A DNA stretch of 64,000 bases from Metabacillus kandeliae (GCF_021166585.1 NZ_JAJOZE010000004.1:1-64000), one strand, 5' to 3'. Positions 17,328 to 28,082 are shown, counted from the stretch's first letter. The notes: generated by a model not told the origin, from the letters alone. Made by a program: numbers and translations.

Positions 17328-18236
17328 ATGGATAAGCAGCTTGGATCCTTGATTACTGAATCCAGAAATGAACACACCATGCAGATTGATACAGGAAGCA
17401 CCAGTGAAATTCTGCAGCAGATACATGAAGAGGATCGAAAGGTTGCTGACGCCGTTCAGAAGGTCTTGCCGGAAATCGAGCAGGCCGTTGATTTTGCTGT
17501 AGATTCTTTCCGGAAGGGAGGAAGGCTGATTTATCTTGGAGCCGGAACAAGCGGCAGGCTCGGCGTTTTGGATGCTGTTGAATGCCCGCCGACGTTCAGT
17601 ACTTCTCCTGACATGGTCATCGCTTTGATGGCAGGTGGAGAGAATGCCTTCATCAAAGCAGTGGAAGGGGCAGAGGACAGAGCGGATTTAGGTGAAGAAG
17701 ATCTGAAGAAGAAAGGCCTGACAGAGAACGATACCGTCATTGGCATAGCAGCAAGCGGCCGTACGCCTTATGTAATCGGTGCGCTGGATTATGCCCGTTC
17801 AGCAGGTGCTAAAACGGTAGCGCTTTCATGCAACCCTGGCGCTAGAATCAGCCAGTCTGCAGAGCTTGCGATCGAGGTTATCACAGGCCCTGAGAGCCTG
17901 ACAGGTTCAACGCGGATGAAAGCAGCTACGGCCCACAAGATGATCCTGAACATGATTTCCACCGCTTCCATGATCAAAATGGGCAAGGTTTACGAAAACC
18001 TGATGGTGGACGTAAATGTGAGCAATTACAAGCTGAAGGAGCGCGCAGCAGGCATTATTATGGCTGTGACCGGCTGTACAAGAGAGGAAGCCGGCCAGGC
18101 ACTTGATGAAGCAGGAAATGAAGTAAAGCCGGCAATTGTTATGGTGCACACAGGACTTCCTTTTAAAGAGGCAAAAGCACTCCTTGATGGCGCAAACGGC
18201 TTTGTGAGGCAGGCAATTGAACAAGGGAAAAAATAA
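17328..18236 (+). CDS. murQ: N-acetylmuramic acid 6-phosphate etherase
   Basis: 302 residues with a SIS fold: [24 protein letters not shown] (about 65-88) is the MurQ signature, and [21 protein letters not shown] the second SIS helix. It cleaves the lactyl ether of MurNAc 6-phosphate to give GlcNAc 6-phosphate, feeding cell-wall sugar into amino-sugar catabolism. Length is normal. TTGGAGG lies 11 bases before the ATG. First gene of a seven-gene operon. Confidence 0.95.
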   Translation: MDKQLGSLITESRNEHTMQIDTGSTSEILQQIHEEDRKVADAVQKVLPEIEQAVDFAVDSFRKGGRLIYLGAGTSGRLGVLDAVECPPTFSTSPDMVIALMAGGENAFIKAVEGAEDRADLGEEDLKKKGLTENDTVIGIAASGRTPYVIGALDYARSAGAKTVALSCNPGARISQSAELAIEVITGPESLTGSTRMKAATAHKMILNMISTASMIKMGKVYENLMVDVNVSNYKLKERAAGIIMAVTGCTREEAGQALDEAGNEVKPAIVMVHTGLPFKEAKALLDGANGFVRQAIEQGKK

Positions 18237-18248
18237 GGAGATTGTGAA

Positions 18249-19103
18249 ATGGCTGCAGGCGGATTAAAAATACTGGAAAATTCATTCGAAAGGTTGCCCC
18301 AGTCAGAGAAAAAGATTGCTGAATTTATTCTCGGCAATCCGCAGGAGTTTGTGAACAGCACGGTCAGCCAGCTGAGCTCTGCTGCTGAAACAAGCGATGC
18401 AGCGGTCATCAGACTGTGCAAATCCCTCGGTTTGAAGGGATATCAGGATTTAAAGATCAGGGTTGCAGGCGACCTGGCGAAAACAGAGCAGCAAGGCTAC
18501 AGGGATATAGAGCCGAATGAAACGATCTATTCCATTGTGGAAAAGATGACAAGCAACAGCCTGCAGATTATCCGTGATACGAGCGAAATGGTCAACTACG
18601 AGGTGCTCGAAGAAGCCATCAGCCTTTTATCAAAGGCAAAGAGCATCCATTTTTGCGGAGTAGGCGCTTCAGCAATTGTAGCAGCCGATGCTCAGCAAAA
18701 ATTTCTCCGGGTGAAAAAAACTGCCACCGCTTTTACGGATATGCACCTTGTCGCTACACTGATTGCCAACGCAGACCCTGAGGATGTCGTATTCGGCGTT
18801 TCCTTTTCAGGAGAAACGAATGAAATTCTGAATATCATCTCTCTTGCAAAAGAAAGAGGCGTTAAAACAATCGGACTGACGCATTACGGGCAATCTTCCT
18901 TATCTAATTTATGCGATGTGAGCCTGTTCACCTCATATTCAAATGAGGCTCCATTCCGAAGCGCTGCTACCTCTTCAAGGCTTGCGCAGCTGCATATTGT
19001 GGATATTCTTTTCCTTGCTATGGCTGCCAGAAACTATGAAGAAACCGTAGAGTACATCGATAAGAGCCGGAATGCCATTAAAAAAATGAAAAAGAAAAAG
19101 TAA
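18249..19103 (+). CDS. murR: RpiR-family regulator of MurNAc utilisation
   Basis: 284 residues: an N-terminal RpiR helix-turn-helix (about 15-80; VSQLSSAAETSDAAVIRLCKSLGLKGYQDLK) and a C-terminal SIS sugar-phosphate binding domain (about 125-260; IHFCGVGASAIVAADAQQKFLR, GVSFSGETNEIL). By analogy with MurR it should sense MurNAc 6-phosphate. Twelve bases after murQ, AAGGAG before the ATG. Unlike the divergent E. coli murR, it is inside the operon it probably controls. Confidence 0.9.
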   Translation: MAAGGLKILENSFERLPQSEKKIAEFILGNPQEFVNSTVSQLSSAAETSDAAVIRLCKSLGLKGYQDLKIRVAGDLAKTEQQGYRDIEPNETIYSIVEKMTSNSLQIIRDTSEMVNYEVLEEAISLLSKAKSIHFCGVGASAIVAADAQQKFLRVKKTATAFTDMHLVATLIANADPEDVVFGVSFSGETNEILNIISLAKERGVKTIGLTHYGQSSLSNLCDVSLFTSYSNEAPFRSAATSSRLAQLHIVDILFLAMAARNYEETVEYIDKSRNAIKKMKKKK

Positions 19104-19124
19104 GAATGATAAGGGGGCTGCAAA

Positions 19125-20489
19125 ATGGGTGAGGGAAATAAATTTCAGGTGCTCGCCGCTGAGATACTAAAACAGCTTGGCGGAGCAGATAACGTTGAAC
19201 ATTACACAAACTGCATGACAAGGCTTAGGGTAAGCCCGGTCAATTCAGAGCTCGTAAACAAGCAAGCTATTAAAAAGCTTGATGGTGTCATCGGCCTTGT
19301 GGAAGAAGAAACACTGCAGATTATTTTGGGGCCTGGAGCCGTTAACAAGGTAACGGAAGAATTCGCGAAGCTGACAGACCGGAAAGAGCTGGATCTAAAA
19401 AAAGCGGCTTCTGAAAGAAAATCGGAAATTTCCAAGAAGAATGCGACACCATTCAAGCTTTTCCTAAGAAGAATCGCAAGCATTTTCATCCCGCTGATTC
19501 CGGCGCTTGTGGCTTCAGGGCTTATTACAGGGATTACAAAGGCGCTTGTGCAGGGAGGAGCGCTTCCGGCTGATTCACAGATTGTCCTGCTGCTAAGCGC
19601 AATCGGCTCTGGTTTATTCACTTTCCTTGGCATCCTTGTAGGTGTGAATGCAGCAAGGGAATTTGGCGGGTCGCCTGCACTCGGAGGCCTTGCGGGGATA
19701 CTGATTATCAACCCGGCCATTGCTGACATTGCTTTGTTTGGTGAAAAGCTTGTTCCTGGACGCGGCGGTTTGATCGGTGTTTTGTTTGCTGCCATTTTTA
19801 TCGCGATTGTTGAAAGATGGGTCAGAAAATATGTACCGCAGTCACTGGATATTATTATCACGCCAACTGTTGCCTTGCTGATTACCGGTATTGTCACTTA
19901 TTTTATTTTCATGCCTGTTGGCGGATTCATTTCAGATGGCATTACACAGGGTCTTCTCGCAGTCTTGAATGTCGGCGGCGTTGTGGCCGGATTTGTTCTT
20001 GGCGCTACCTTCCTGCCGCTTGTTGTAACTGGGCTGCATCAGGGGCTGACGCCAGTGCATCTTGAGCTGTTAAAATCGATCGGCTCGGATCCGCTGCTGC
20101 CGATTTTGGCAATGGGCGGAGCAGGCCAGGTTGGAGCCGCTTTTGCCATTTTTGCTAAAACAAAAAGAAAGCGCTTAAAAAGAGCGATCGGAGGCGCACT
20201 GCCTTCTGGAATTCTAGGTATTGGAGAGCCGCTTATCTTTGGTGTCACGCTTCCGCTTGGACGCCCATTCCTGACTGCGTGCCTCGGGGCAGGTGTCGGA
20301 GGAGCTTTTCAGGCAGCGTTCCATGTCGGCACAAGCGCCATCGGAGTATCCGGCATCACGCTAATCTTCCTCGTGCCGTTTGCACAGATGCTGCTGTATG
20401 TGATTGGATTGCTGATCGCTTATGCCGCAGGGTTTGCTTTCACGTATTGGTTCGGTTTTAAAGATGAAATGGCAAGTGAGTTTGAATGA
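19125..20489 (+). CDS. murP: PTS EIIBC component for N-acetylmuramic acid (or its disaccharide)
   Basis: 454 residues: an EIIB domain (about 1-90) with the phosphorylated cysteine in YTNCMTRLRV, then an EIIC channel of about ten membrane segments (GLHQGLTPVHLELL and GIGEPLIFGVTLPLGRPF are sugar-site signatures). No EIIA is fused or adjacent, so a shared EIIA such as that of the glucose system must donate phosphate. With mupG directly after it (ATGA overlap), the transported substrate may be MurNAc-GlcNAc as in Staphylococcus as well as free MurNAc. Confidence 0.92.
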   Translation: MGEGNKFQVLAAEILKQLGGADNVEHYTNCMTRLRVSPVNSELVNKQAIKKLDGVIGLVEEETLQIILGPGAVNKVTEEFAKLTDRKELDLKKAASERKSEISKKNATPFKLFLRRIASIFIPLIPALVASGLITGITKALVQGGALPADSQIVLLLSAIGSGLFTFLGILVGVNAAREFGGSPALGGLAGILIINPAIADIALFGEKLVPGRGGLIGVLFAAIFIAIVERWVRKYVPQSLDIIITPTVALLITGIVTYFIFMPVGGFISDGITQGLLAVLNVGGVVAGFVLGATFLPLVVTGLHQGLTPVHLELLKSIGSDPLLPILAMGGAGQVGAAFAIFAKTKRKRLKRAIGGALPSGILGIGEPLIFGVTLPLGRPFLTACLGAGVGGAFQAAFHVGTSAIGVSGITLIFLVPFAQMLLYVIGLLIAYAAGFAFTYWFGFKDEMASEFE

Positions 20490-21511
20490 TTGGAATTTCC
20501 TTTTATCTCTCTGATCCGCTAGCGGATCAGAGATTAATAGAAGCAGGGAGCATTGGGGTGAAGCGTGCCTTCACCTCCCTGCATATTCCCGAAGAAGCCC
20601 ATGGAGGAATGGCTCAAAAGGCCCAAAAATTACTGAATATTTCGAAAAATTTAGGCATTCAGGTCTGTGCGGATGTTTCGCTCAGCACGCTGAAGCATTT
20701 GAACATCAAAAATATGAAGGACCTTCAGGAGCTTGGTGTATCTGCCATCAGGCTTGATGATGAACTGGAAGGCTATGATATCCCGTCATTAGCAAGCTCT
20801 TTCCTGCTGACGGTTAACGCCAGCACGCTTTCGAAAAGAGAGATTGAAGATCTTTTAGCAAAAGGGATTCAGCCTGACCGGATCATCGGCTGGCACAATT
20901 ACTACCCGCGGAGGGAAACAGGGCTTTCCAGAAGCTTTTTCCGGAGGCAGAACCAATTGTTTTCCAGGTACGGCATCGAAACAGCAGCGTTCGTGCCGGG
21001 CTCTGGTGAAAAAAGAGGGCCGATTTTTGAAGGGCTGCCGACACTGGAGGATCATCGGGGTCTTTCCCCTTATTATTGCGCAGCTGATTTAAGAAACGAA
21101 GGGATTCAGCACATCTATACAGGCGACCCTGAAGCAGATATTTCCCTGCTTCAGAACTTGATGAAGTTGGATGAAAAAAACATAGTCAGACTAAGAGCAG
21201 AATCAGATTTGCTCGCATCAGGTGTGTACAAGCTTCGTCAGGACTTTTCCAGGGATGTACTCCGCTTTTATGGCACAAGGAGCAGCGAAGCCATCCCGGC
21301 ATCCAATACGGCGGCAAGACCAGCCGGTTCGATTACAATGGATAACGATGGCTACGGAAGGTATAAAGGCGAAATTCAAATCACCCTTTCAGACCTTCCA
21401 AGGGATGAAAGAGTCAATGTCATCGGCCGCATTGTGTCTGAAGACCTGGCATTGCTTCCGCTCATCCAGCCAGGACAAGCTTTGAAGATTGCTATTTTAC
21501 AAGAGCTTTGA
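20486..21511 (+). CDS. mupG: 6-phospho-N-acetylmuramidase (DUF871 family)
   Basis: 341 residues: an N-terminal TIM barrel (GISFYLSDPLADQRLIEAGSIG, GVKRAFTSLHIPEE, VSAIRLDDELEGYDI) and a small C-terminal cyclophilin-like domain (DGYGRYKGEIQI, VNVIGRI). This is the DUF871/MupG family, shown in Staphylococcus aureus to split MurNAc 6-phosphate-GlcNAc inside the cell into MurNAc 6-phosphate and GlcNAc. The start codon overlaps the murP stop (ATGA), so transport and hydrolysis are translationally coupled. As far as I recall, the B. subtilis counterpart operon lacks this gene. Confidence 0.88.
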   Translation: MIGISFYLSDPLADQRLIEAGSIGVKRAFTSLHIPEEAHGGMAQKAQKLLNISKNLGIQVCADVSLSTLKHLNIKNMKDLQELGVSAIRLDDELEGYDIPSLASSFLLTVNASTLSKREIEDLLAKGIQPDRIIGWHNYYPRRETGLSRSFFRRQNQLFSRYGIETAAFVPGSGEKRGPIFEGLPTLEDHRGLSPYYCAADLRNEGIQHIYTGDPEADISLLQNLMKLDEKNIVRLRAESDLLASGVYKLRQDFSRDVLRFYGTRSSEAIPASNTAARPAGSITMDNDGYGRYKGEIQITLSDLPRDERVNVIGRIVSEDLALLPLIQPGQALKIAILQEL

Positions 21512-21539
21512 AAAATATGTATCAAAGGAGAGGAACACA

Positions 21540-23156
21540 GTGAACCGCATTTGTCAGTATGCAGCAGGGACGCTTCTTGTTTTTGGCTTAATAGGGGGAA
21601 CAGCACAGGCTTCAGCAAACGAACCTGTCCATCAGACGGAATCCAATTTGCCGGCAGGACAGCTTTACAGCAAGCTTAAGGAAAACGAGACATTCACTTT
21701 CCATTCTTTTCAGCATCAAGGAGTGCTTTATGTGAAAAGCCATGATAAAACAAATGCCGTTTTTCGGATAAACGGAAAGATCATGAAGGTTAAGCTCAAT
21801 AAAAATAAAAACCACTGGAAAAAAATCGATCTTTCTTCTTACACGGTAAACGGCGTAAACAGCCTCAGCTTCACAGACCATGACAAGAGGAATCACAAGC
21901 TTGAAATCTCTATTCCTTATCCAACGCTTGAGCATGCTTCTCCAAAGAAAGCAGGCTTTTCACAGGAAAAACTGAAAAAGATCGACAGCATGATCAATGA
22001 AGAAGTGCAAAAAGGGTTTCCGGGAGCTGCTCTGATCGTTGTGAAAGACGGCCAGATCGTAAAAAATACCGCTTATGGCTACAAAAAGAAGTATGACGGC
22101 CTCTCCCTCATGGAAAATCCGGAGAAAATGACAAAGGATACCATGTTCGACCTTGCGTCAAATACGAAAATGTATGCCGCCAACTTTGCGATTCAGCACT
22201 TGGTCAGCAGAGGGAAACTGGACTTAAACGCCAAGGTGCAGGATTATATACCGGATTTCAAGGATCAGCCGGGTGATGTTATTAAAGGAAAGGATACACT
22301 GAGAATCACGGATATCCTTCACCACACAGCAGGCTTTCCGGCTGATCCGCAGTATCACAATCCATCTGTTTCTAAGGATCTATTTTCACAGGACAGATCC
22401 AAAACGCTTGGCATGATCATTAAAACACCTTTGACCTATACACCCGGCACGAAAAACATTTACAGTGATGTGGATTACATGCTGCTTGGCTTCATCGTTG
22501 AAAAAATAACAGGGGAAAAGCTTGATGCATATGTTGAAAACCGTTTTTATAAGCCGCTTGGTCTGTATGATACGATGTTCAATCCTTTGAGAAAGGGGAA
22601 GGATCCTTCTGACATGGCGGCAACTGAACTTGTGGGAAATACAAGAGACGGTGTGATCGACTTCCCGAATGTCCGCAAATACACCCTTCAGGGAGAAGTG
22701 CACGATGAAAAAGCTTTTTATTCCATGGACGGTGTGTCAGGGCATGCAGGATTATTCTCTACGACTAATGATCTTGCTGTGCTGCTTCAGGTGATGCTGA
22801 ACGGCGGAGGATACGGCAGCCATTACTTGTTCAGCAGCAGCACAATTCAGGAGTTTACAAAAGCTTCAGAACTGAATGCCACATACGGACTTGGCTGGAG
22901 AAGAAACGGCGATAAAAGCATGGAGTGGATGTTTGGTCCTTATGCTAGCTCTGAAGCATACGGCCATACCGGCTGGACCGGAACAGTTACGATCATCGAT
23001 CCGAAGTACAACCTTGGCATTGTGCTTCTTACGAATAAAAAACACTCGCCTTTAGTTGATCCAAAAAAGGATCCGAATACGTTTGCAGGCGATTTGTTTA
23101 ATACAGGCAAATATGGAAGCGTTGTCACTGCTGTTTATGAAGCCATGGAAAAATAA
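21540..23156 (+). CDS. amiE: Secreted N-acetylmuramoyl-L-alanine amidase of beta-lactamase fold
   Basis: 538 residues starting at GTG 21540 (AAAGGAGAGG seven bases upstream; a frame from 21489 has no ribosome site). A signal peptide is followed by an extra domain of about 110 residues, beta-rich and possibly carbohydrate-binding, then a serine beta-lactamase/DD-peptidase fold. The motifs are SNTKMYAA (SxxK nucleophile), YSDVDYMLLG (YxD) and GHTGWTG (the HTG of the third motif). It corresponds to AmiE/YbbE, which removes peptide from MurNAc-peptides released outside the cell. B. subtilis YbbE is shorter (about 440), so the N-terminal domain is additional. Confidence 0.85.
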   Translation: MNRICQYAAGTLLVFGLIGGTAQASANEPVHQTESNLPAGQLYSKLKENETFTFHSFQHQGVLYVKSHDKTNAVFRINGKIMKVKLNKNKNHWKKIDLSSYTVNGVNSLSFTDHDKRNHKLEISIPYPTLEHASPKKAGFSQEKLKKIDSMINEEVQKGFPGAALIVVKDGQIVKNTAYGYKKKYDGLSLMENPEKMTKDTMFDLASNTKMYAANFAIQHLVSRGKLDLNAKVQDYIPDFKDQPGDVIKGKDTLRITDILHHTAGFPADPQYHNPSVSKDLFSQDRSKTLGMIIKTPLTYTPGTKNIYSDVDYMLLGFIVEKITGEKLDAYVENRFYKPLGLYDTMFNPLRKGKDPSDMAATELVGNTRDGVIDFPNVRKYTLQGEVHDEKAFYSMDGVSGHAGLFSTTNDLAVLLQVMLNGGGYGSHYLFSSSTIQEFTKASELNATYGLGWRRNGDKSMEWMFGPYASSEAYGHTGWTGTVTIIDPKYNLGIVLLTNKKHSPLVDPKKDPNTFAGDLFNTGKYGSVVTAVYEAMEK

Positions 23157-23174
23157 TCAGAGGAGGAACAGAAG

Positions 23175-25109
23175 ATGAAACGAATACTTGTAATCCTTGC
23201 CGCCATTGTCCTTTTGGCAGCAGGCAGCCTCGTTCCGCGGAAAGCGTCAGCAGATGTCTCAGGGGATCAAATTGATGGAATCGTCAAGCAGATGACACTT
23301 GAAGAAAAGGTCGGACAGATGCTTATGCCCGACTTTAGAAACTGGCAGAAAAAAGGGGAAACAAAAGCAACTGGCTTAACGGTTATGAATGATGAGGTAG
23401 GCAGCATCATTAAAAAATACCATCTCGGCGGAGTTATTCTTTTTGCCGAAAATGTCACAGGCACAGAACAGACGGTCCGCCTGACAGACGGCCTGCAAAA
23501 AGCAAGTCCGAAAATTCCGCTCTTGATCACAATTGATCAGGAGGGCGGCATTGTGACAAGGCTTCAATCAGGAACCAATCTGCCCGGCAACATGGCGCTT
23601 GGGGCGGCGCGCAGTGAAAAATTCGCCCGCCAGACAGGGAACATAGTCGGCAGCGAGCTGCATTCGCTCGGCATCAATGTGAACTTCGGACCAGATATGG
23701 ACGTGAACCTGAATCCAGGCAATCCCGTCATTGGTGTCCGCTCATTCGGCTCCAATCCTGACCTTGTTTCAAGGCTTGGCATTCAAACGATCAAAGGTCT
23801 GCAAAATCAGAATGTAGCTTCAGCAGCCAAGCATTTCCCGGGACATGGAGACACGGATACGGACAGCCATTACGGACTTCCGCTCGTTAATCACGATTTG
23901 GACCGCCTGAAGAAAGTGGAGCTTTACCCGTTCCAGCAGGCAGTGGATGCAGGGATTGATATGATCATGACCGCGCACGTTCAGTTCCCGGCGATCGATG
24001 ATACGGAATACACCAGTCAAAAAGACGGCCAAAAAATTATGGTGCCTGCATCTCTTTCTAAAAAGGTCATTACCGGACTGCTTCGAAAAGACATGGGCTT
24101 TGACGGCGTTGTTGTAACAGACGCGCTGAATATGAAAGCCATCGCAGACAACTTCGGCCAGGAACAGGCAGTCGTTATGGCGCTGGAAGCAGGCGTTGAC
24201 ATTGCTCTTATGCCTGCACCTGTCACATCGCTTGAAACAGAAAGGAATCTCGCCAGTGTCTATAAAGCAGTCCTCACAGCCGTTCATAAAGGCGAGCTGC
24301 CTGAAAGCCAGGTGAATGAGTCTGTTAAACGAATTTTGAAACTGAAGATGAAGCGCGGCATTTATACACCAGGACAGGAAAACACATCTCTGCCTCTTGA
24401 TCAAAAAATCAAAGCAGCCGAAAAAACAGTCGGAAATAAAAAGCATACAAAGCAAGAGCAAAAAATGGCTGACAAATCGGTTACCGTGTTAAAAAATGAT
24501 GCAAAAACCCTGCCGTTTAAGCCGAAAAAAGGGGAAAAAGTCCTTCTGCTCGCACCGTTTGACGACCAAATTGAATCCATGAAGCGCAGCATTCAAAGCC
24601 TTGTGGATCAGAGGAAAATAAAGCCCGTTGCAATTGACGGCTATGCTTTTTCCGGCAAAGTGCTCGACAGCAGGGTGAAAATGAAAATCGCTGAAGCGAA
24701 ATACATTATCACAGGATCCTATGTGGTGAAAAACGATCCGGCAGTGAACGACGGCCAAATCGATGATCACATACAGGATTCCTCGAAATGGGCGACCGTT
24801 TATCCGAGAGCTGTCATGAAAGAAGCGATGAAACGAAACAAAAGGTTCGTCCTTGTCAGCCTCAGAAACCCATATGACGCCGCCAACTTTGAAGAAGCAA
24901 AAGCAGTGCTTGCCGTATACGGCTTTAAAGGCTACACAGACGGCCGCTTCCGCCAGCCGAACATTCCGGCAGGCATAAGAGCCATCTTCGGAGCCTCAAA
25001 GCCTGATGGCAAACTGCCAGTTGATATTCCATCTGTCACTGAACCCGGAAAAATCCTTTATCACTATGGCTATGGATTGAATCTAAAAAATGGAAAACCT
25101 TTAAAATAA
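23175..25109 (+). CDS. nagZ: Secreted beta-N-acetylglucosaminidase, glycoside hydrolase family 3
   Basis: 644 residues: a signal peptide (ends near KASA-DVS), a GH3 barrel with the NagZ signature [20 protein letters not shown] (the His/Asp dyad acting as acid/base) and the nucleophile in [11 protein letters not shown], then a C-terminal alpha/beta domain (about 430-640). It removes terminal GlcNAc from muropeptides. The length and two-domain form fit YbbD of B. subtilis. Lies 18 bases after amiE with an AGAGGAGG ribosome site. Confidence 0.92.
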   Translation: MKRILVILAAIVLLAAGSLVPRKASADVSGDQIDGIVKQMTLEEKVGQMLMPDFRNWQKKGETKATGLTVMNDEVGSIIKKYHLGGVILFAENVTGTEQTVRLTDGLQKASPKIPLLITIDQEGGIVTRLQSGTNLPGNMALGAARSEKFARQTGNIVGSELHSLGINVNFGPDMDVNLNPGNPVIGVRSFGSNPDLVSRLGIQTIKGLQNQNVASAAKHFPGHGDTDTDSHYGLPLVNHDLDRLKKVELYPFQQAVDAGIDMIMTAHVQFPAIDDTEYTSQKDGQKIMVPASLSKKVITGLLRKDMGFDGVVVTDALNMKAIADNFGQEQAVVMALEAGVDIALMPAPVTSLETERNLASVYKAVLTAVHKGELPESQVNESVKRILKLKMKRGIYTPGQENTSLPLDQKIKAAEKTVGNKKHTKQEQKMADKSVTVLKNDAKTLPFKPKKGEKVLLLAPFDDQIESMKRSIQSLVDQRKIKPVAIDGYAFSGKVLDSRVKMKIAEAKYIITGSYVVKNDPAVNDGQIDDHIQDSSKWATVYPRAVMKEAMKRNKRFVLVSLRNPYDAANFEEAKAVLAVYGFKGYTDGRFRQPNIPAGIRAIFGASKPDGKLPVDIPSVTEPGKILYHYGYGLNLKNGKPLK

Positions 25110-25121
25110 GGAGGAATCCAG

Positions 25122-26357
25122 GTGAAAAAAAGCCTACTGTTTTTCATAGCTGCTCTTCTCGTGATTGGCAGCTCTGCCGCATCTGCCACCGGCCGGAAGG
25201 ATGAACACAGCAAGCGCACCGTTCCAGGAATTGAAGTTCTTTTGAAAGAAGAAAAAGCTCTTTTAAAAGGCAAGCGGGTTGGATTGATTACCAATCCTAC
25301 TGGCACAGACTCAAAGCTGAACAGCTCCGTCGATCTTTTAAACAATGATCCGGATATCAATCTGACAGCACTCTATGGTCCTGAACACGGTGTAAGAGGG
25401 GACGCTGATGCCGGCGCCAATGTAGAATCCTATATAGATGAAGAGACAGGGCTTCCGGTCTACAGCTTATATGGGAAAACGAACAAGCCGACACCAGAAA
25501 TGCTGAAGGATGTGGATGTGCTCGTCTTTGATATACAGGATATCGGCACAAGATTCTACACTTATATTTCCACCTTGTCCTACTGCCTTGAAGCAGCAAA
25601 GGAAAACAATAAGCAGATCATTGTGCTCGACAGGCCAAACAGCATCGGCGGAGAAAAAGTGGAAGGACCTGTTCTGGATCCCGCTTACTCATCGTTTGTC
25701 GGCAGGTATCCGATTCCGCTCCGCCACGGGATGACAATGGGCGAGCTTGCGCTGTTGTTTAACAAAGAATTCAATATCCATGCGGATCTCAAAGTTGTAA
25801 AAATGAAAGGCTGGAAAAGAAGCCAGTATTTTAACGAAACAGGGCTGCCATTTATCATGCCTTCACCGAATATGCCAACCCTTGAAACAGCGATCGTCTA
25901 TCCAGGAGCAGGACTGATCGAAGGCATCAATGTCTCAGAAGGAAGAGGCACAACGAAGCCGTTCCAGCTGTTTGGCGCTCCGTACATCAACAGCACAAAG
26001 CTTGCTGCTGAACTGAATAAAAAACACTTAAAGGGCGTGCAGTTTAGAGCCGCATCCTTTATCCCTTCCACCTCCAAGTATGCAGGCGAGCTTTGCCATG
26101 GAGCGGAAATCTATGTAACAGATCCAAAAGCATACAATTCAGTGGAAACAGGCCTTGAAATCATCTCTGAAATTCATCGCCTGTATCCTGACAAATTTGA
26201 GTTTTTAGCGCGCGATAACTTCAGCCTGTTAATCGGCAACGGCTGGGTGAAGCAAATGATTCTGGATAATGTCCCAGTCAAACAAATCATGAAAAAATAT
26301 GAAGCAGAAACTCAAAAATTTAAGCAGATTCGCAAACAATATCTGCTTTACAAGTAA
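25122..26357 (+). CDS. namZ: Exo-beta-N-acetylmuramidase (DUF1343 family)
   Basis: 411 residues with GTG start at 25122 (AAGGAGG upstream) and a signal peptide. DUF1343 signatures are VGLITNPTG, LYGPEHGVRGDADAG, VFDIQDIGTRFYTYISTL, LDRPNSIGG and EGINVSEGRGTTKPFQLFG. The family member YbbC/NamZ splits terminal MurNAc from peptide-free glycan chains. With NagZ and AmiE it completes an extracellular set that reduces wall fragments to single sugars. It is the last gene of the operon; a terminator follows. Confidence 0.92.
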   Translation: MKKSLLFFIAALLVIGSSAASATGRKDEHSKRTVPGIEVLLKEEKALLKGKRVGLITNPTGTDSKLNSSVDLLNNDPDINLTALYGPEHGVRGDADAGANVESYIDEETGLPVYSLYGKTNKPTPEMLKDVDVLVFDIQDIGTRFYTYISTLSYCLEAAKENNKQIIVLDRPNSIGGEKVEGPVLDPAYSSFVGRYPIPLRHGMTMGELALLFNKEFNIHADLKVVKMKGWKRSQYFNETGLPFIMPSPNMPTLETAIVYPGAGLIEGINVSEGRGTTKPFQLFGAPYINSTKLAAELNKKHLKGVQFRAASFIPSTSKYAGELCHGAEIYVTDPKAYNSVETGLEIISEIHRLYPDKFEFLARDNFSLLIGNGWVKQMILDNVPVKQIMKKYEAETQKFKQIRKQYLLYK

Positions 26358-26362
26358 TGGGA

Positions 26363-26386
26363 AGACCCTCTTAGGAGGGTCTTTTT
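26363..26386 (+). terminator. Terminator of the mur operon
   Basis: Eight-bp stem AGACCCTC / GAGGGTCT with loop TTAG and a T tail, 6 bases after the namZ stop codon. Confidence 0.9.
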
Positions 26387-26534
26387 ATATGTTTAAAGGT
26401 TTGAACGTAAGGGTATAAAGACCTATATGTCATGAAGGATTATTAATAAAAAATTCCTAGAGAGTTAGAAATGGAAATGCTGTCAGTGAGCATTTATATT
26501 AAATCAAAAGATCATTTTTTCAGGAGGAACACCA

Positions 26535-28076
26535 GTGATACAAAGTAAAAATAAAGTGATGCTGATCCTATCCCTGCTGGCGATTGCCGTATCAGCGCTC
26601 ATCTTTGCCGTCAATTCTTTTTTGCCGTCTGTTCATATGCATCAAAGCATGGGAGCAGGATATGAAAGCAACGTCATTAAAACGGCAGCATTTGTCGCCC
26701 CGATCCTGTTTTTTCTTGCCGCAGCCTTTCTTTATTTTCAAAAGAAAGACCACACTGCCATACCCTATTTGATTTCATTTTGCCTGACCTTTTCCAGTCT
26801 TTCCATGATCATTGGCGGAAACGGAATGGTCGTGTACCATTTTTCCATCTTTCTTGTCATCGCTCTGATTGCCTTTTACGAAAAAACGAAATACATCTAT
26901 GTAATGACGGCTGTTTTTGCTGCAGCTCACCTTGCTGCCATGTTTGTCTATACAGAGTATTTGTTTGGCGACCATGACTACACGTGGTTTATGTTCTTTA
27001 TCCATGCGTTTTATCTGGTGCTGACTTCAGGGGGGATCAGCTGGCAGATTCTGACGAAAAACCGTCTCACAAATGAGCTCCTCGCTAGAAACAGTCTGCA
27101 GGCTGCTTCCATTCAAAAGCTTTCAAATGAACTGAAGCTCACCTCAGAAAGCATCAAACAAATGACAGGAGATCTCTCAGGGCATGCCGCTCATTCCGTT
27201 GAAACAAGCCATGTAATCAGAAAGGCTGTCTCTGAATGGGCAAAAGGAGCTGAAATGCAGCACAAACAAGCCATGTCCAGTGAAGAGAAAATGGCAAGCA
27301 TGCATAAAGGAGCAATAGATATTGTGCATTCTACTGAGGCTGTTATGGAAAGTTCTTTAGCAGCGCAAGGCTCTGTGCGTGATGGGAAGGAATTTCTTTT
27401 CGAAACAAAAGAACAGATGCAAAGCCTTTCGAAAACCTTTACCAACCTGTCACAGCTTGTAGGAAATTTGCATTCCCACTCTCTCCAAATCGGCGGCATT
27501 GTCTCAGATATCTCCTCTATTGCCGATCAGACAAATCTGCTCGCGCTGAATGCTGCGATTGAAGCGGCAAGAGCGGGTGAGTCCGGAAAAGGCTTTGCTG
27601 TCGTAGCGGGCGAGGTCAGAAAACTGGCAGGCAAATCAACAGAGTCAACAGACAGGATTAAGGGATTGATTGATCACATACAATCAGACATTCACAAAGT
27701 GGCAGATGCGATGGAGGAAAGCAGCAGAGAACTGGCTGAAGGGATTTCCATTATTCAAAAAACCGATACCCTTTTTGAAAACATCAACGCCTCCACCAAT
27801 AAAGTAGGAGACAGCATCCAGCACGTTACAAAGGAAGCGAAAGACTTTATTGGAAATATTGAAAGTGTCAAAGCAGCTATCCAAACGATGACAAAGCTTT
27901 CTGAAACCACCAGCTCACGAAACGGGGAGATGGTGGCAAGTTCCGAACAGCAGCTTTTCGCAGCAGAAGAACTGAAAAACATTATTCATTCTCTTGAAGG
28001 GCTCGCGATCAGACTGTATGAGCTTGTTTCAGCCATCCAGAAGGAAGAGCCGGAAGGAGTACGTTCTGCTTCGTAA
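26535..28076 (+). CDS. Methyl-accepting chemotaxis-type receptor with a multi-span membrane sensor
   Basis: 513 residues beginning at GTG 26535 (AGGAGG upstream). About six membrane helices occupy residues 8-180 with no large extracellular sensor domain, so the input is probably within the membrane or from the respiratory state. The cytoplasmic half is a coiled-coil MCP signalling domain with the hairpin tip [20 protein letters not shown] (about 330-350) and [14 protein letters not shown]. It should couple to CheA/CheW. It stands alone after the mur operon; any link to wall-sugar sensing is speculation from position. Confidence 0.88.
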   Translation: MIQSKNKVMLILSLLAIAVSALIFAVNSFLPSVHMHQSMGAGYESNVIKTAAFVAPILFFLAAAFLYFQKKDHTAIPYLISFCLTFSSLSMIIGGNGMVVYHFSIFLVIALIAFYEKTKYIYVMTAVFAAAHLAAMFVYTEYLFGDHDYTWFMFFIHAFYLVLTSGGISWQILTKNRLTNELLARNSLQAASIQKLSNELKLTSESIKQMTGDLSGHAAHSVETSHVIRKAVSEWAKGAEMQHKQAMSSEEKMASMHKGAIDIVHSTEAVMESSLAAQGSVRDGKEFLFETKEQMQSLSKTFTNLSQLVGNLHSHSLQIGGIVSDISSIADQTNLLALNAAIEAARAGESGKGFAVVAGEVRKLAGKSTESTDRIKGLIDHIQSDIHKVADAMEESSRELAEGISIIQKTDTLFENINASTNKVGDSIQHVTKEAKDFIGNIESVKAAIQTMTKLSETTSSRNGEMVASSEQQLFAAEELKNIIHSLEGLAIRLYELVSAIQKEEPEGVRSAS

Positions 28077-28082
28077 CGTGAA

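Noticed and set aside
17034-17426. Minus-strand frame over the mur promoter and murQ start
   Set aside because: It covers a near-consensus sigma-A promoter and the murQ start on the other strand and has no ribosome site.
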